From the NCBI RefSeq assembly GCF_001748285.1, contig NZ_BDGT01000009.1, positions 1-64,000 on the forward strand: DNA of 64,000 bases, in the 5' to 3' direction. The notes under the pieces are model-generated. The model saw only the letters and a program-made list of their open reading frames with translations. It made no database searches and had not been told where the DNA came from. A program made the position numbers and the translations under genes. Source of the DNA: Thermogemmatispora onikobensis. Its GTDB lineage: Bacteria; Chloroflexota; Ktedonobacteria; Ktedonobacterales; Ktedonobacteraceae. Shown here in pieces: positions 24,294 to 33,349 of the stretch; positions within the stretch are counted from its first letter, which is position 1, and the number at the start of each line of letters is the position of its first letter.

Positions 24294-26825
24294 TCAGTTC
24301 TCCTGGACAGGTGGCAAGAGCACCGCCGCCAGCAGTTGGCCCTCGACCAGGCGCTGCGGGGGTCCGCTGCGGCCCAGCAGGGGGATTTCCTGAGCGCGCA
24401 GGACCCGTGTCTGCTCGCCTCTGTTCGCTCCTTCTGGGCGCCAGACGAAGAGCAGCTGATCCGTAGGCTGAACCAGCAGCGTCGTCAGCAGCTGATCGCC
24501 AGGGAGGAGTGTCAGGCTGGTCACGCCTGCCGTGGCTCGTCCGCGCAAGGGCAGCTCCTCCACGGCCAGGCGCTTAGCGTAGCCTTGCTCGCTGAGGAGG
24601 AGCAGAGCGGTCCCTGTCGCCAGTTCTCCCGGCTGCTCTGGCTGGAGATAGGCAGCGCTCACCAGGCGCGAGCCAGCGGCCAGGGTCATGGCCATCACCC
24701 CCTGACCACTACGGCCCTGGGAGCGCAGACTCTCATCGGCAAAGCGCAGGGTCTGCCCGCTATCGCTACTCACCAGATACTCGCCGCCGGCTCTGACCAC
24801 CAGGGCCGTTGCCACCGCATCGCCTTCCGCCAGCTTCATATCTTGCAAGCCCTCCTCATCTACCGTGCGATACTCGCTCAGCGGCGACTTTTTCACCTTC
24901 CCCTGGCGACTAAAGGTTACCAGATAGCGATCCTCCTCGTGCGCCGCCAGTGCGAAGAGCGCCACTGGCTCCTCTTCTGGATTGAGGGCCAGCAAGCGAG
25001 CCAGTGGCTCACCGCGGGCCGAGCGCGTTGCCTGCGGTAGACGGAACGCCGGCACCTGGAAGACGCGCCCGCTGGAAGCAACGCAGAGCACAGCGTCCTG
25101 TGAGTAGCCTGGCAGGATCTGGCGCAGCTGCTCATCGCCACGCACCGGCCCATAGCGCTCCGACGAGCGCGTTCCATAGGCCCCGGGCGGCAGAGCCTTC
25201 ACCGCCGCTGCGCGCGTCAGCACCAGCGTCAGGGGTGTCCGCTCATAAAGGGGCTGCACTTCGCGCACCGGCTCATCGACGCGCGCCTGGGCGTCAACGA
25301 CCGTGCGGCGCCCATCTCCGAAGCGCCGGATCAACTGCTGCATCTCTCGCTTGAGTTGCGCCACCAGTGCTCGTCGATCGCTCAGAAGGTGCTCCAGCTC
25401 GGCTACCCGCGTCTGCAGCTCTTCGCGCTCACGAACATACTTCTGCGCGTCCAGGCGCGTCACCTGGGAGAGCGTCATCCCGGCGATCACCTCCGACTGG
25501 GCTGCCGTCAGCCGATAGCGCTCCTCGATGGCCCGGCGCGCCGCTGCGCGGTCCTCCGCCTGCTGAAAGAGGCGCACGATCTCCTGAGCGTTGGCTGCGC
25601 CGATGATCAGCCCCTCCAAAACGTGCAAGCGCTCGCGGGCCTTACGCAGTTGAAACTGCGCGCGGCGTGTCAGAACATCGATCTGGTGGGCATTCCAATA
25701 GTTGAGCAGCTCCAGCATGCCCACCTGGCGCGGCTGGCGAGCCGGCTGCATTGGTTCCCCGAAGAGAAAGACCATTTGGAAGGAGAGCGAGACTTGCAGA
25801 TCGGTCTCCTGATACAACTGGGTCAGTACGCGCGCCGGATCGGCATCTTTTCGCAGGTCGAGGACAATGCGTGTGCCCTTCTCGGCGTCGCTCTCATCGC
25901 GCACATCCGGCAGCAGCCCCTCAACGCGCCCGGCATTGATGGCCTCGGCAATGGAGACCTTCACTCGATCGCGCCCTACCGGCGGGATCTGCACGACCAC
26001 CAGCGAGCGGCTGCGCGGCGTCTCCTCAAGCCGCACCTCGGCTCGGACTACGATGCGCCCCTTGCCGGTGGTGAAGTAGTCGCGAATGCCATCCAGGCCA
26101 ATCACACGCCCGCCCTGGGGGAAGTCCGGCCCCTGGATCATCGTCATCAGCTGCTCGACGCTCATCTCGGGCTGATCAAGCAGGGCAATACAGGCCCGCA
26201 GGACCTCGGCCAGATTATGGGGCGGAATATTGGTCGCCAGGCCGACGGCGATGCCGCTGGAGGGATTAATCACGGGCGGCAGGCGCCCGGGCAAATAATC
26301 TGGCTCCAGGACCTTGGGGTCCTGCTTATAGGTCGGGTGCAACGGCACCGTCTCGCATTCCAGATCGGCCATCAAGGCCTCGGCCAGCGGCGAGAGACGC
26401 ATCTCTGTATAGCGATAGGCGGCGGGGGCATCGCCATCCTCGCTGCCCATATTCCCCTGGCCCTCGATCAGGGGGTAGCGCATCGTAAAAGGCTGGGCCA
26501 GGCGCACGGCGGCCTCATAGACCGAGGCATCGCCGTGAGGATGGTAGTTACCCAGAATCAGCCCCACCACCTCGGCGCTCTTGACCGTAGGACGCTCGGA
26601 GCGATAGCCGGCCTCGCGCATCCCGGTCAGAATACGGCGCTGCACCGGCTTGAGACCATCGCGGGCATCCGGCAGCGCGCGATCGGTCACCACCGACAGC
26701 CCGTAGGTGGCGAAGGCGCGCGCCAGCAGGACCGCGAAGTCCTCCTCGCGAATCGTCCCCTGCTCAACCGAACGATCAGACATGCGTGCCATACGTCTGC
26801 CTATCCTTTGCTCTGTCTCCGTCAT
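24294..26825 (-). CDS. parC: DNA topoisomerase IV / gyrase subunit A family protein
   Basis: An 843-residue type IIA topoisomerase A subunit. It cleaves and rejoins DNA through the tyrosine in AAYRYTEMRLS (about residue 140). The N-terminal winged-helix region includes RALPDARDGLKPVQRRIL and YHPHGDASVYEA, where quinolone-resistance positions lie. The C-terminal beta-pinwheel contains GRSGQGV and GRATAGVTSL blades, but I see no QRRGGKG GyrA box, which favours topoisomerase IV or a decatenating role over gyrase. It follows its B subunit by 24 nt. The ATG has GGAG upstream. Confidence 0.9.
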   Translation of the reverse strand: MTETEQRIGRRMARMSDRSVEQGTIREEDFAVLLARAFATYGLSVVTDRALPDARDGLKPVQRRILTGMREAGYRSERPTVKSAEVVGLILGNYHPHGDASVYEAAVRLAQPFTMRYPLIEGQGNMGSEDGDAPAAYRYTEMRLSPLAEALMADLECETVPLHPTYKQDPKVLEPDYLPGRLPPVINPSSGIAVGLATNIPPHNLAEVLRACIALLDQPEMSVEQLMTMIQGPDFPQGGRVIGLDGIRDYFTTGKGRIVVRAEVRLEETPRSRSLVVVQIPPVGRDRVKVSIAEAINAGRVEGLLPDVRDESDAEKGTRIVLDLRKDADPARVLTQLYQETDLQVSLSFQMVFLFGEPMQPARQPRQVGMLELLNYWNAHQIDVLTRRAQFQLRKARERLHVLEGLIIGAANAQEIVRLFQQAEDRAAARRAIEERYRLTAAQSEVIAGMTLSQVTRLDAQKYVREREELQTRVAELEHLLSDRRALVAQLKREMQQLIRRFGDGRRTVVDAQARVDEPVREVQPLYERTPLTLVLTRAAAVKALPPGAYGTRSSERYGPVRGDEQLRQILPGYSQDAVLCVASSGRVFQVPAFRLPQATRSARGEPLARLLALNPEEEPVALFALAAHEEDRYLVTFSRQGKVKKSPLSEYRTVDEEGLQDMKLAEGDAVATALVVRAGGEYLVSSDSGQTLRFADESLRSQGRSGQGVMAMTLAAGSRLVSAAYLQPEQPGELATGTALLLLSEQGYAKRLAVEELPLRGRATAGVTSLTLLPGDQLLTTLLVQPTDQLLFVWRPEGANRGEQTRVLRAQEIPLLGRSGPPQRLVEGQLLAAVLLPPVQEN

Positions 26826-26849
26826 CGATTGGCTCCTGCCCTCCTGCCG

Positions 26850-29027
26850 CTAGACATCGATCTCCCTGATCTTGCGCGCGTGCTCGGCCAGAAAGCTGCG
26901 ACGGGCCTCGGCGTTGCGATCCTCCATCAATTCGGCCACCAGCCTCGAGGCCAGGACCGCATCCTCCAGCGTCACGCGCTTGAGCGTGCGCTGAGCCGGA
27001 TCGAAGGTTGTATCCCGCAGCTCCTGGGGATTCATCTCCCCCAGCCCCTTATAGCGCTTGAACTCCAGGCCCTGAGCCTCGGGATGCGTCGCCAGAAATT
27101 GCTGACGCGCCTCGTCGTCTAGCAGCCAGACGACACGCCCCCTATAGCGCACCGAGTAGAGGGGCGGGCAGGCAATGTAAACATGGCCACGCTCAATCAG
27201 CTCGCTAAACTCCTGGTGGAAAAGGGTCAGCAGCAGACACTGAATGTGCAGGCCGTCGACATCGGCATCGGTGGCAATGATGATGCGCTGGAAGCGCAGC
27301 TTGCTAATATCAAAGGCATCGCGGGTGCCCGTGCCAAGGACATTAATAATGGTGCGGATCTCCTCGTTGCGCAGGATGCGCTCCAGATCGGCTTTGGCCA
27401 CATTCAGGGGCTTCCCTTTCAGCTTGAGCACCGCCTGGTACTCCGAGAAGCGCCCCTGGCCAGCGCTGCCTCCGGCAGAGTCGCCTTCGACAATAAAGAG
27501 TTCAGCCCGCGCCGGATCGTTGGTATTGCACTTCAGAAACTTGCGCGAGAGCGAGGTGTCGATGAGTTCGCCATTCTTCTTCTCACCGCTGCGCGCCAGC
27601 TCCTCGACCAGCTGAGCTTCGTTACGAGCCTTCTGCATTTGTTGGATCTTTTTGATCCACTCTTTGCCAGCAGCCGGATTGCGCTCAAACCACTCTTTGA
27701 GTCCTTCATCGACGATCGAGCGCACAATGCCCTCAACCGGGGCATTGTTGAGACGATCCTTGGTCTGCCCCTGAAACTGGGGGTTGGTGAGCTTGACCGA
27801 GATAACGGCGTTGAGGCCCTGCTGAATGACCTCGGGGCGGAAGCCCTCCTTGTCGCGGCTCTTGATGATCCCCCATTTGAGGGCGTAGTCATGGACCACG
27901 CGCGTCAGGGCCGCTTTGAAGCCTGTTTCATGGACGCCACCATCGCGCGTGCGCACGGCATTGGCGTAGCTGAAGAGCGTCGTTTTAAAGCCGGTTGTCG
28001 GTTGCAGGGCCACCTCCACCTGGACGCCATCGCGCTCACCGGCAATGGCGATCACCTGCTTGAAGAGCGGCTGGCCGCCCGCAGCGCCCCCGGCGGCCAG
28101 GTCGCGCACGTAATCGGGCAGGCCCTCGCGCGAATAAAAGAGATATTGCACCTGCTGCCCGCTGGCTTCATCCCAGAGATCGAGGTGGAAAGCTACCCCG
28201 CGATTGAGATAGGCGGCGGCCTTGAGCCGGCTCTGAACCGCTTCGGGAGCGTAGTAGGCCTCCGCGTCGAAAATGCTGCGGTCGTAGAGCCACCAGAGCT
28301 GCGTCCCATGCAAGCGCGGATCACATGGGGTAATCTCATGGGGAAGCGCAAGGCCGCGCTGGAAGCGCTGGCGAAACTGCTGCCCGTTGCGCCAGATGGT
28401 CAATTCCAGCTCTTCGGAGAGGGCATTAATCACCGTTGCCCCGACCCCATGCAGGCCGCCAGCCGTCTTGTAGGCCCCTTCAGCAAATTTGCCGCCCGAG
28501 TGCGGCACGGTCATGATGACGGTCGCCGCCGGCAGCGTCCGGCCCTGATAGGTCATGGGATCAAACGGCATGCCGCGCCCCTCGTCGCGCACCGTGACCC
28601 GGCCATCACGCTCAATGCGTACCCAGATATGGCGGCCATAGCCCGCCACAGCCTCATCTACAGCGTTATCAAGAGCCTCCCAGAGCAGATGCAACAGCCC
28701 AGAGGTTGAGGTCGAACCAATGTACATGCCAGGCCGATGACGAATAGCCGTTAGCCCTTCCAGTACCTGGATATTGGCCGCTGAGTAGCCAGTCGGATCA
28801 CTGCCGGCTGAGCCTTCCCTGCTTCTTCCCCGGCCCCGCCCACGCCGCTCCCCGTCCTGAAACGCTCCCTCCTGCTCTTCGACCTGCTCCGCCCGCGCGC
28901 CCGACACCGGTTGCAGCTGCTCCTCGGTTTCTGTGTCAACTGTACCTACTGAAAAAAGTGAAAGTTGTCCGTCTATTCCTACAGGTTCCCCTGTAGGAAC
29001 AGCGCTAGCCCGGGGGGAACGAGTCAT
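26850..29027 (-). CDS. parE: DNA topoisomerase IV / gyrase subunit B family protein
   Basis: A 725-residue ATPase subunit with GHKL ATP-binding motifs (EALDNAVDEAVAGYG, DEGRGMPFD, GLHGVGATVINALS), a transducer domain, a TOPRIM domain (EGDSAGGSA, then DADVDG) and the GyrB C-terminal tail (RYKGLGEMNPQEL). It powers strand passage with the A subunit encoded just downstream. The first 90 residues form a low-complexity Glu/Gly/Arg-rich extension before the conserved SAANIQVLEGLTAIRHRPGMYIG. The ATG at 29027 was chosen because a TTGACT/TATCCT promoter lies 43-71 nt upstream inside the longer open frame. Whether it is gyrB or parE cannot be settled from this window alone. Confidence 0.88.
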   Translation of the reverse strand: MTRSPRASAVPTGEPVGIDGQLSLFSVGTVDTETEEQLQPVSGARAEQVEEQEGAFQDGERRGRGRGRSREGSAGSDPTGYSAANIQVLEGLTAIRHRPGMYIGSTSTSGLLHLLWEALDNAVDEAVAGYGRHIWVRIERDGRVTVRDEGRGMPFDPMTYQGRTLPAATVIMTVPHSGGKFAEGAYKTAGGLHGVGATVINALSEELELTIWRNGQQFRQRFQRGLALPHEITPCDPRLHGTQLWWLYDRSIFDAEAYYAPEAVQSRLKAAAYLNRGVAFHLDLWDEASGQQVQYLFYSREGLPDYVRDLAAGGAAGGQPLFKQVIAIAGERDGVQVEVALQPTTGFKTTLFSYANAVRTRDGGVHETGFKAALTRVVHDYALKWGIIKSRDKEGFRPEVIQQGLNAVISVKLTNPQFQGQTKDRLNNAPVEGIVRSIVDEGLKEWFERNPAAGKEWIKKIQQMQKARNEAQLVEELARSGEKKNGELIDTSLSRKFLKCNTNDPARAELFIVEGDSAGGSAGQGRFSEYQAVLKLKGKPLNVAKADLERILRNEEIRTIINVLGTGTRDAFDISKLRFQRIIIATDADVDGLHIQCLLLTLFHQEFSELIERGHVYIACPPLYSVRYRGRVVWLLDDEARQQFLATHPEAQGLEFKRYKGLGEMNPQELRDTTFDPAQRTLKRVTLEDAVLASRLVAELMEDRNAEARRSFLAEHARKIREIDV

Positions 29028-29069
29028 CTGAGAAAGTTCCTCTCTTGCCTTTGCTGTTCTTGCCGAGAC

Positions 29070-29098
29070 AGGATACAGCCTTGTTTGGGGAAAGTCAA
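29070..29098 (-). promoter_or_regulatory. Promoter of the parE-parC operon
   Basis: Minus-strand -35 TTGACT (29098-29093), 17-bp spacer, -10 TATCCT (29075-29070). Transcription would start about 37 nt upstream of the ATG at 29027, which argues against the longer reading frame beginning at 29219. Confidence 0.55.
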
Positions 29099-29240
29099 GG
29101 GGGTTTTGGACCAAAAGTTCTAGCTTCTCCCCCCGCTGTGGGCCCGCTTCCCTGCACCAGACCAGCAGAGGTGAAGGGCAAACGACGCTTGCTAAGAGCA
29201 GGAGAAGCAAAGAGAACAAACAGTACGGTCAGCAGGTTGA

Positions 29241-29269
29241 TTGAAATTTTGACCGTCATTGATTATAAT
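29241..29269 (+). promoter_or_regulatory. Promoter of the HTH-TPR regulator
   Basis: A -35 TTGAAA (29241-29246), 17-bp spacer and a consensus -10 TATAAT (29264-29269), in an AT-rich island, with a leader of about 115 nt before the ATG at 29392. No gene lies in 29099-29391. Confidence 0.6.
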
Positions 29270-29391
29270 CGTTTTACATTTAAAAGGGTGTCGCATTATG
29301 CCTGGTGACTCGCGCCAAGCGAGCCGTTCCCGGGCGAGGGCGGCAGAGCCGAGCATTGTGAGATTGATTACGGGAAGGACGGAAGGAACGT

Positions 29392-30762
29392 ATGGCACGT
29401 CCAGCCAAGCGAGTATCTCCTGACACGCTAGGAGGGCGTATCCGCGCAGCACGGCAGAGCCTACGCCTCTCGCTGGCGGATGTCGCTGACGGTCGCTACA
29501 GTACCAGCCTGATCTCTCAAATCGAGCGCAACCGCGTCGAGCCTTCGCCAGAGAGCCTGCGCTTCCTGGCTGAGCGGCTGAATCTGCCCCTGGACGATTT
29601 GATGGTCCTGGTTCAGCAGCAGCGCGAGTCGGAGGCCGAGGCCAATCGCTACAAGGAAAACGAGGAAAAGTTGAATCACGCTCTCCGCTTGCTAGAGAGC
29701 AAACATGTGAAAGCAGCCCTGGACCTGGTTACGACCATCAACATCGAGCATGCTCCTCCTTCACTGCGCTGGAGGCTCTATGCTTTGAGAGGACAGTGCT
29801 TCTTTAGCATGCGGGAGTTTGTGCAGGCTCAGCGGCAGTTCTTCCAGGCCGCCGCTTTGCGCCCTGAGCGACTACCAACCGAGCAGGTCTATGAGGCGAC
29901 ATTGCTCCACCTGCACCTGGCCGCAACCTGCCGCGAGCTGGGCTATCTCGATCTGGCTAATGATCACTATGAGACGGTGCTGAAGCTGATGCAGCCAGAA
30001 ACCCCCATTCACTACGTGGCTGAAGCCCACTGGGGGCTCGCTCTGGTTTCGTTCGAGCGCGCCGATACGCACCGCGATAATGAGCAGTGGCCCGCTGAGT
30101 CCGAGCGACTGAAGTATCGCGCCCTCCATCATGCCGAGAACGCTCGTACGCTTTATCGCTCGATTGGCGACGAGATCAACGAGAGCTTGCTGAGCTGCGA
30201 AATCGCTCTGATCTACCAGGGCCTGGGCCGTTTGGACGAGGCCCGCGCCTGTCTGCGTGAGGTGCTGGAGAAGTGGCAGCCGCGAGTGGCTGCTGCCTCA
30301 CCCGTGGCGAAGAATAGTCTGGAGGAGCGCCGTCAGAAGCGCGAGGCCAATGTGGTAGCAGCGGCAGCGGCCTATCTGGCGAGCCTTGAGCTACAGTGTC
30401 AGCATTATGAACTGGCCCTGGAGTACGTTCGCCAGGCTCACGAGGCGGCACGCAAAAGCTATACGCTGCGCCGCGCGGAGGCCTATCTGATCGAGGGCCA
30501 GATCCTGGAGGCCCTGGAGCAAGAGCAGGACAGACCGATCAGCGGCGAGTCCGGGGCTGAGCGAGCTTTCCGTGCCGCTATCGAGGAGCTGAAGCCTACC
30601 GATCGGATGGCGGCCCTGATTCATGCTCACGATCTGCTGGGACGCCATTTGTTGAAGCGCGGTAGAATTAGGGAGGGCGAGTACGAGCTGGATGTGGCGC
30701 GTGCTCTGGCTCAGACACGCCGTCAGTGGCAGGAGCCGCTGGCGATCACCGATGAGCAGTGA
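29392..30762 (+). CDS. XRE-type HTH regulator with tetratricopeptide repeats
   Basis: A 456-residue protein. Residues 15-70 form an XRE/Cro-C1 helix-turn-helix (LGGRIRAARQSLRLSLADVAD, STSLISQIERNRVEPSPESL). From about residue 95 to the end it is built of TPR-like helical pairs (ALRGQCFFSMREFVQAQRQF, LGRLDEARACLREVLEKW and similar). Such proteins are peptide- or protein-responsive regulators, or scaffold-type regulators of sporulation and secondary metabolism in Gram-positive-like bacteria. GGAAGG precedes the ATG. No cognate signal peptide is visible. It is divergent from parE-parC with its own strong promoter, so a common function with topoisomerase is not implied. Confidence 0.85.
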   Translation: MARPAKRVSPDTLGGRIRAARQSLRLSLADVADGRYSTSLISQIERNRVEPSPESLRFLAERLNLPLDDLMVLVQQQRESEAEANRYKENEEKLNHALRLLESKHVKAALDLVTTINIEHAPPSLRWRLYALRGQCFFSMREFVQAQRQFFQAAALRPERLPTEQVYEATLLHLHLAATCRELGYLDLANDHYETVLKLMQPETPIHYVAEAHWGLALVSFERADTHRDNEQWPAESERLKYRALHHAENARTLYRSIGDEINESLLSCEIALIYQGLGRLDEARACLREVLEKWQPRVAAASPVAKNSLEERRQKREANVVAAAAAYLASLELQCQHYELALEYVRQAHEAARKSYTLRRAEAYLIEGQILEALEQEQDRPISGESGAERAFRAAIEELKPTDRMAALIHAHDLLGRHLLKRGRIREGEYELDVARALAQTRRQWQEPLAITDEQ

Positions 30763-31017
30763 GTACGGCACGGCGCCAGGGCCAGATCCATTCGCCGGCA
30801 CCGCTCAACGATGACTGGCGCAACTTCCTCCTTGTGCCAGCCGTAGATTCTCTAGCAAGGCCCAGCAGGAAGCAGCCTGTGGGATAGCTCAGCTGACAGA
30901 CTGGGCCGCGCGTCATGCCGAGCATCGTTCGATAGGAGCCAGAGCATACCGAGAGAGGATCAGCAGCAAGCAGTCTGCCCCTCCAGACGCTAGTGCGCGC
31001 ATTACGGGGAGGTTCAC

Positions 31018-31752
31018 ATGCAGAAGCCAGTGACTGGACAGTATGAATGCCAGCATCGTTCGCTGCCGGTGCCGGGGCTGGATGCCTGGACTGCACGGGT
31101 CGACCGTCTGACTCTGCTGCCCAATGGACGTTTTGTGCTGTTCACTCAGGAGCGCTCGCGCCTGGCCCAGGCCGCTCAGAGTCTGCTGACCAGCTCAGGC
31201 AGCGGCGCTGGGCCTGCTGTGAGCCAGCCACCCGCAGCGACGCGGTACGAGGGTCAGTATGTCTGCCAGGAGCGTCGGCTGCTGCTGCTCTTCGACGATG
31301 GGAGCCGCCTGGAGGGCCAGTTTGCCTGGAATGGTGAGGGGGTACAGCTCGGACCGAACTTCTTCCAAAAGGTTTCTGACAACACGTTTTTTCCTCCTCC
31401 CCAGCGCCTCAAGCAGGAGATGGAGGAGCTGGCCAAGGGTCTCAAGGTAGCCGCCACGCTGGGAAGTCTGGCTGTGAAGGCCGCCCGGGCCCTCCAGAGC
31501 ACTCAAACGAGCAGCCCTGCTCAGCGTCCTTTGTCTTCACCGCCCTCTCCGGCAGGCATGGGACCATCCGCCCCCCCTTCCGCTGCTCCAACACCTGCGC
31601 CTCCGACCACCCCCGGCTCGTTTCCTCCCCCCGCCGCTGATGGCCAGAGCCAGGCCGCGGCTGATAGCGAGACCTTTTTCTGCGATCAGTGCGGGGCCCG
31701 CGTGCGCCCAGGCAAGCACTATTGTGGACAGTGTGGCGCCCTCCTGCCCTGA
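31018..31752 (+). CDS. Protein with C-terminal zinc ribbon, function unknown
   Basis: A 244-residue protein. The first 125 residues contain two similar beta-rich segments (TGQYECQHRSL and EGQYVCQERRL, each followed by a strand such as GRFVLF or GSRLEGQF), suggesting an internal repeat. A helical stretch follows (residues 130-160), then a proline/serine-rich linker, and finally a zinc ribbon (CDQCGARVRPG and CGQCGALLP). No membrane segment is seen. Function is not recognisable; the linker and ribbon resemble scaffold or adaptor proteins. GGGGAGG precedes the ATG. It is on the same strand as the HTH-TPR gene but 255 bp away. Confidence 0.7.
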   Translation: MQKPVTGQYECQHRSLPVPGLDAWTARVDRLTLLPNGRFVLFTQERSRLAQAAQSLLTSSGSGAGPAVSQPPAATRYEGQYVCQERRLLLLFDDGSRLEGQFAWNGEGVQLGPNFFQKVSDNTFFPPPQRLKQEMEELAKGLKVAATLGSLAVKAARALQSTQTSSPAQRPLSSPPSPAGMGPSAPPSAAPTPAPPTTPGSFPPPAADGQSQAAADSETFFCDQCGARVRPGKHYCGQCGALLP

Positions 31753-31908
31753 CGCCCGGCCAGGCCGGTCGCTCTATCGCCTCACCGCGCCATGTCTCTC
31801 AACCTGAACCGCTGCGAGCCTGACTCGCGCCACGCGGCGCCGCGCCCTTGAAACAGAGAGGGCCTTTCTGGCGTGAATAGACTGGGAGCTTTTCTCTGGA
31901 GTTTGTGG

Positions 31909-32955
31909 ATGACTATGACAACGGAAGAAGTCTCTGAAGGGAAGCAACAGCATCGCACGCGCCCAGGAGCCTCCAGCCGGGCCAGATTGGAGAAGATCGT
32001 GCAGCGCGCTCAGGCTTTTTTTGTCAAATTCAACAATGACTGGGTCATGAACCTGGCGGCAGCTCTGGCCTTTAACTTGCTGACCGCAATGGCTCCGCTA
32101 GCCGTGGCACTGCTGGCCCTTCCAGGTCTGCTGCTGGGCAAGGCCGAGGTCCGCATGTACCTCAGTCAGGTCATTCTTTCGATCTTTCCGCGGATGACGG
32201 CCTCGCCTGAGCTGATCGATGCCCTGCTGCGCCAGCTCAATCGCGTCTCTGGTCCCCTCGGCGTCGTCTCCGTCCTGATCGCTCTCTTCACAGGCTCTCG
32301 CCTCTTCGTCTTGCTGGAGGGCTGTTTCGGCATCATCTACCGACGGCGCCCTCGCGCCCTGCTGCAGCAGAATCTGATGGCCCTGGGTATGCTCTTGCTC
32401 TTCGCCGTGCTGACTCCGCTGATGGTCCTGGCGGCCAGCCTGCCGGCCCTGGTTATCTCCTTCCTGAAGCAGACCCCGCTTGGTCAGATACCCGGCAGCG
32501 GCTTCGCTTTCAGCTTGGGTGGCCTGCTGGGCGGCCTGGCACTCTCGTGGGTCTTCTTTTTGACGATCTATACCTTCGTGCCCAATCGACGCATCCGCTG
32601 GCGTTCAACCTGGCGCGGCGCCTTGCTGGCCGCTGTGCTGACCCAAATCTATCTGTCTCTCTTCTCCCTCTACGCCGCCCATTTCCTGAACGGCCTGGGT
32701 GGCCAGATCGGCTTTGCCATTATTCTGGTGACCTTCTTCTACTACTTCGCGGTGATTCTCCTGCTGGGCGCAGAGGTCAACGCTTTCTTCGGTGAGAAGA
32801 TTCGCTCGGCCCCCGCCGATCTGGTGACACTGGTAGCTGCTAGCTCCGCTCAGGAGGCCGTCGCTTCAGCTGAGCCAGCTCCACCCCCTGCTCCTTCCAG
32901 CAACCTGATTTCATCAGGAACTAGAGACCCCAAAGAACAATCAGGGCAATCGTGA
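31909..32955 (+). CDS. YihY/BrkB family membrane protein
   Basis: A 348-residue integral membrane protein of the YihY/virulence factor BrkB family with six helices between about residues 40 and 290. Family markers include NDWVMNLAAALAFNLLTAMAP at the first helix, GSRLFVLLEGCFGIIYRR, TFVPNRRIRWRSTWRGA and a final FFYYFAVILLLGAEVNAFF. Its function is uncertain; older names such as ribonuclease BN are not supported. The ATG at 31909 has GGAG 9 nt upstream; a GTG 36 nt earlier is less likely. Its 3-prime end overlaps the convergent DUF3307 gene by 35 bp. Confidence 0.85.
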   Translation: MTMTTEEVSEGKQQHRTRPGASSRARLEKIVQRAQAFFVKFNNDWVMNLAAALAFNLLTAMAPLAVALLALPGLLLGKAEVRMYLSQVILSIFPRMTASPELIDALLRQLNRVSGPLGVVSVLIALFTGSRLFVLLEGCFGIIYRRRPRALLQQNLMALGMLLLFAVLTPLMVLAASLPALVISFLKQTPLGQIPGSGFAFSLGGLLGGLALSWVFFLTIYTFVPNRRIRWRSTWRGALLAAVLTQIYLSLFSLYAAHFLNGLGGQIGFAIILVTFFYYFAVILLLGAEVNAFFGEKIRSAPADLVTLVAASSAQEAVASAEPAPPPAPSSNLISSGTRDPKEQSGQS

Positions 32956-33235
32956 CCAGGTGCAGCAGCTGGTCAACCCAGATGGAGGGGATTATGTGGT
33001 AGCGCGCCTTGAGGGCATCAATGATCAGGTGGGTGGTGAGGAGTAAAACAATGGCCAGCACCGAGGGACGGGCAAAGAGGACGAAGACCGCGGTGTAAGT
33101 GGCGCAGTGATAGAAGGCGACTTCCCAGCTCTTGCCTTTCTCCAGTGCCATCCAGCTGCTTTGGAAGGCGAAGTCTCCGACAAAATGGCAGGCCAGCCAG
33201 GTGAATAGCGTTGACAACAGACTGGTGACAACCAT
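32921..33235 (-). CDS. DUF3307 family membrane protein
   Basis: A 104-residue protein with about three to four membrane helices. The family opening (WLACHFVGDFAFQSSWMALEK) with its conserved His and Asp and the later LLTTHLIIDALKAR point to DUF3307, of unknown function. AGAGGGG lies 7 nt before the ATG. That binding site is the 3-prime arm of a 13-bp perfect inverted repeat in the leader, so translation may be limited by RNA folding. The last 35 bp overlap the end of the convergent yihY-like gene. Confidence 0.8.
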   Translation of the reverse strand: MVVTSLLSTLFTWLACHFVGDFAFQSSWMALEKGKSWEVAFYHCATYTAVFVLFARPSVLAIVLLLTTHLIIDALKARYHIIPSIWVDQLLHLVTIALIVLWGL

Positions 33236-33236
33236 C

Positions 33237-33311
33237 GGCCATCCCCTCTGAACTCAGCTAGAGCAACAGTGCTCACTTTTTCGATCTAGCCTAGTGCCAG
33301 AGGGGATGGCC
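33237..33311 (-). promoter_or_regulatory. Structured leader that can sequester the DUF3307 ribosome binding site
   Basis: GGCCATCCCCTCT and its exact complement AGAGGGGATGGCC (13 bp, at 33311-33299 and 33249-33237 on the minus strand) enclose 49 nt. Inside, GCTAGA/TCTAGC and GAGCA/TGCTC can form smaller helices. The 3-prime arm contains the whole AGAGGGG Shine-Dalgarno and ends one base before the ATG. No T-run follows, so it is not an ordinary terminator of the O-antigen ligase gene upstream. An RNA thermometer, riboregulator or protein site is possible. Confidence 0.5.
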
Positions 33312-33349
33312 AGACTATGACCTGGCTCGCATCTCAAGAGTGAACTGGC

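Noticed and set aside
25356-28709. Two long plus-strand open frames (588 and 508 codons)
   Set aside because: They are antisense to the parC and parE genes, which carry complete family motifs.
29028-29219. Extended N terminus for the parE product
   Set aside because: A good promoter lies inside this stretch and no ribosome binding site precedes the earlier start.
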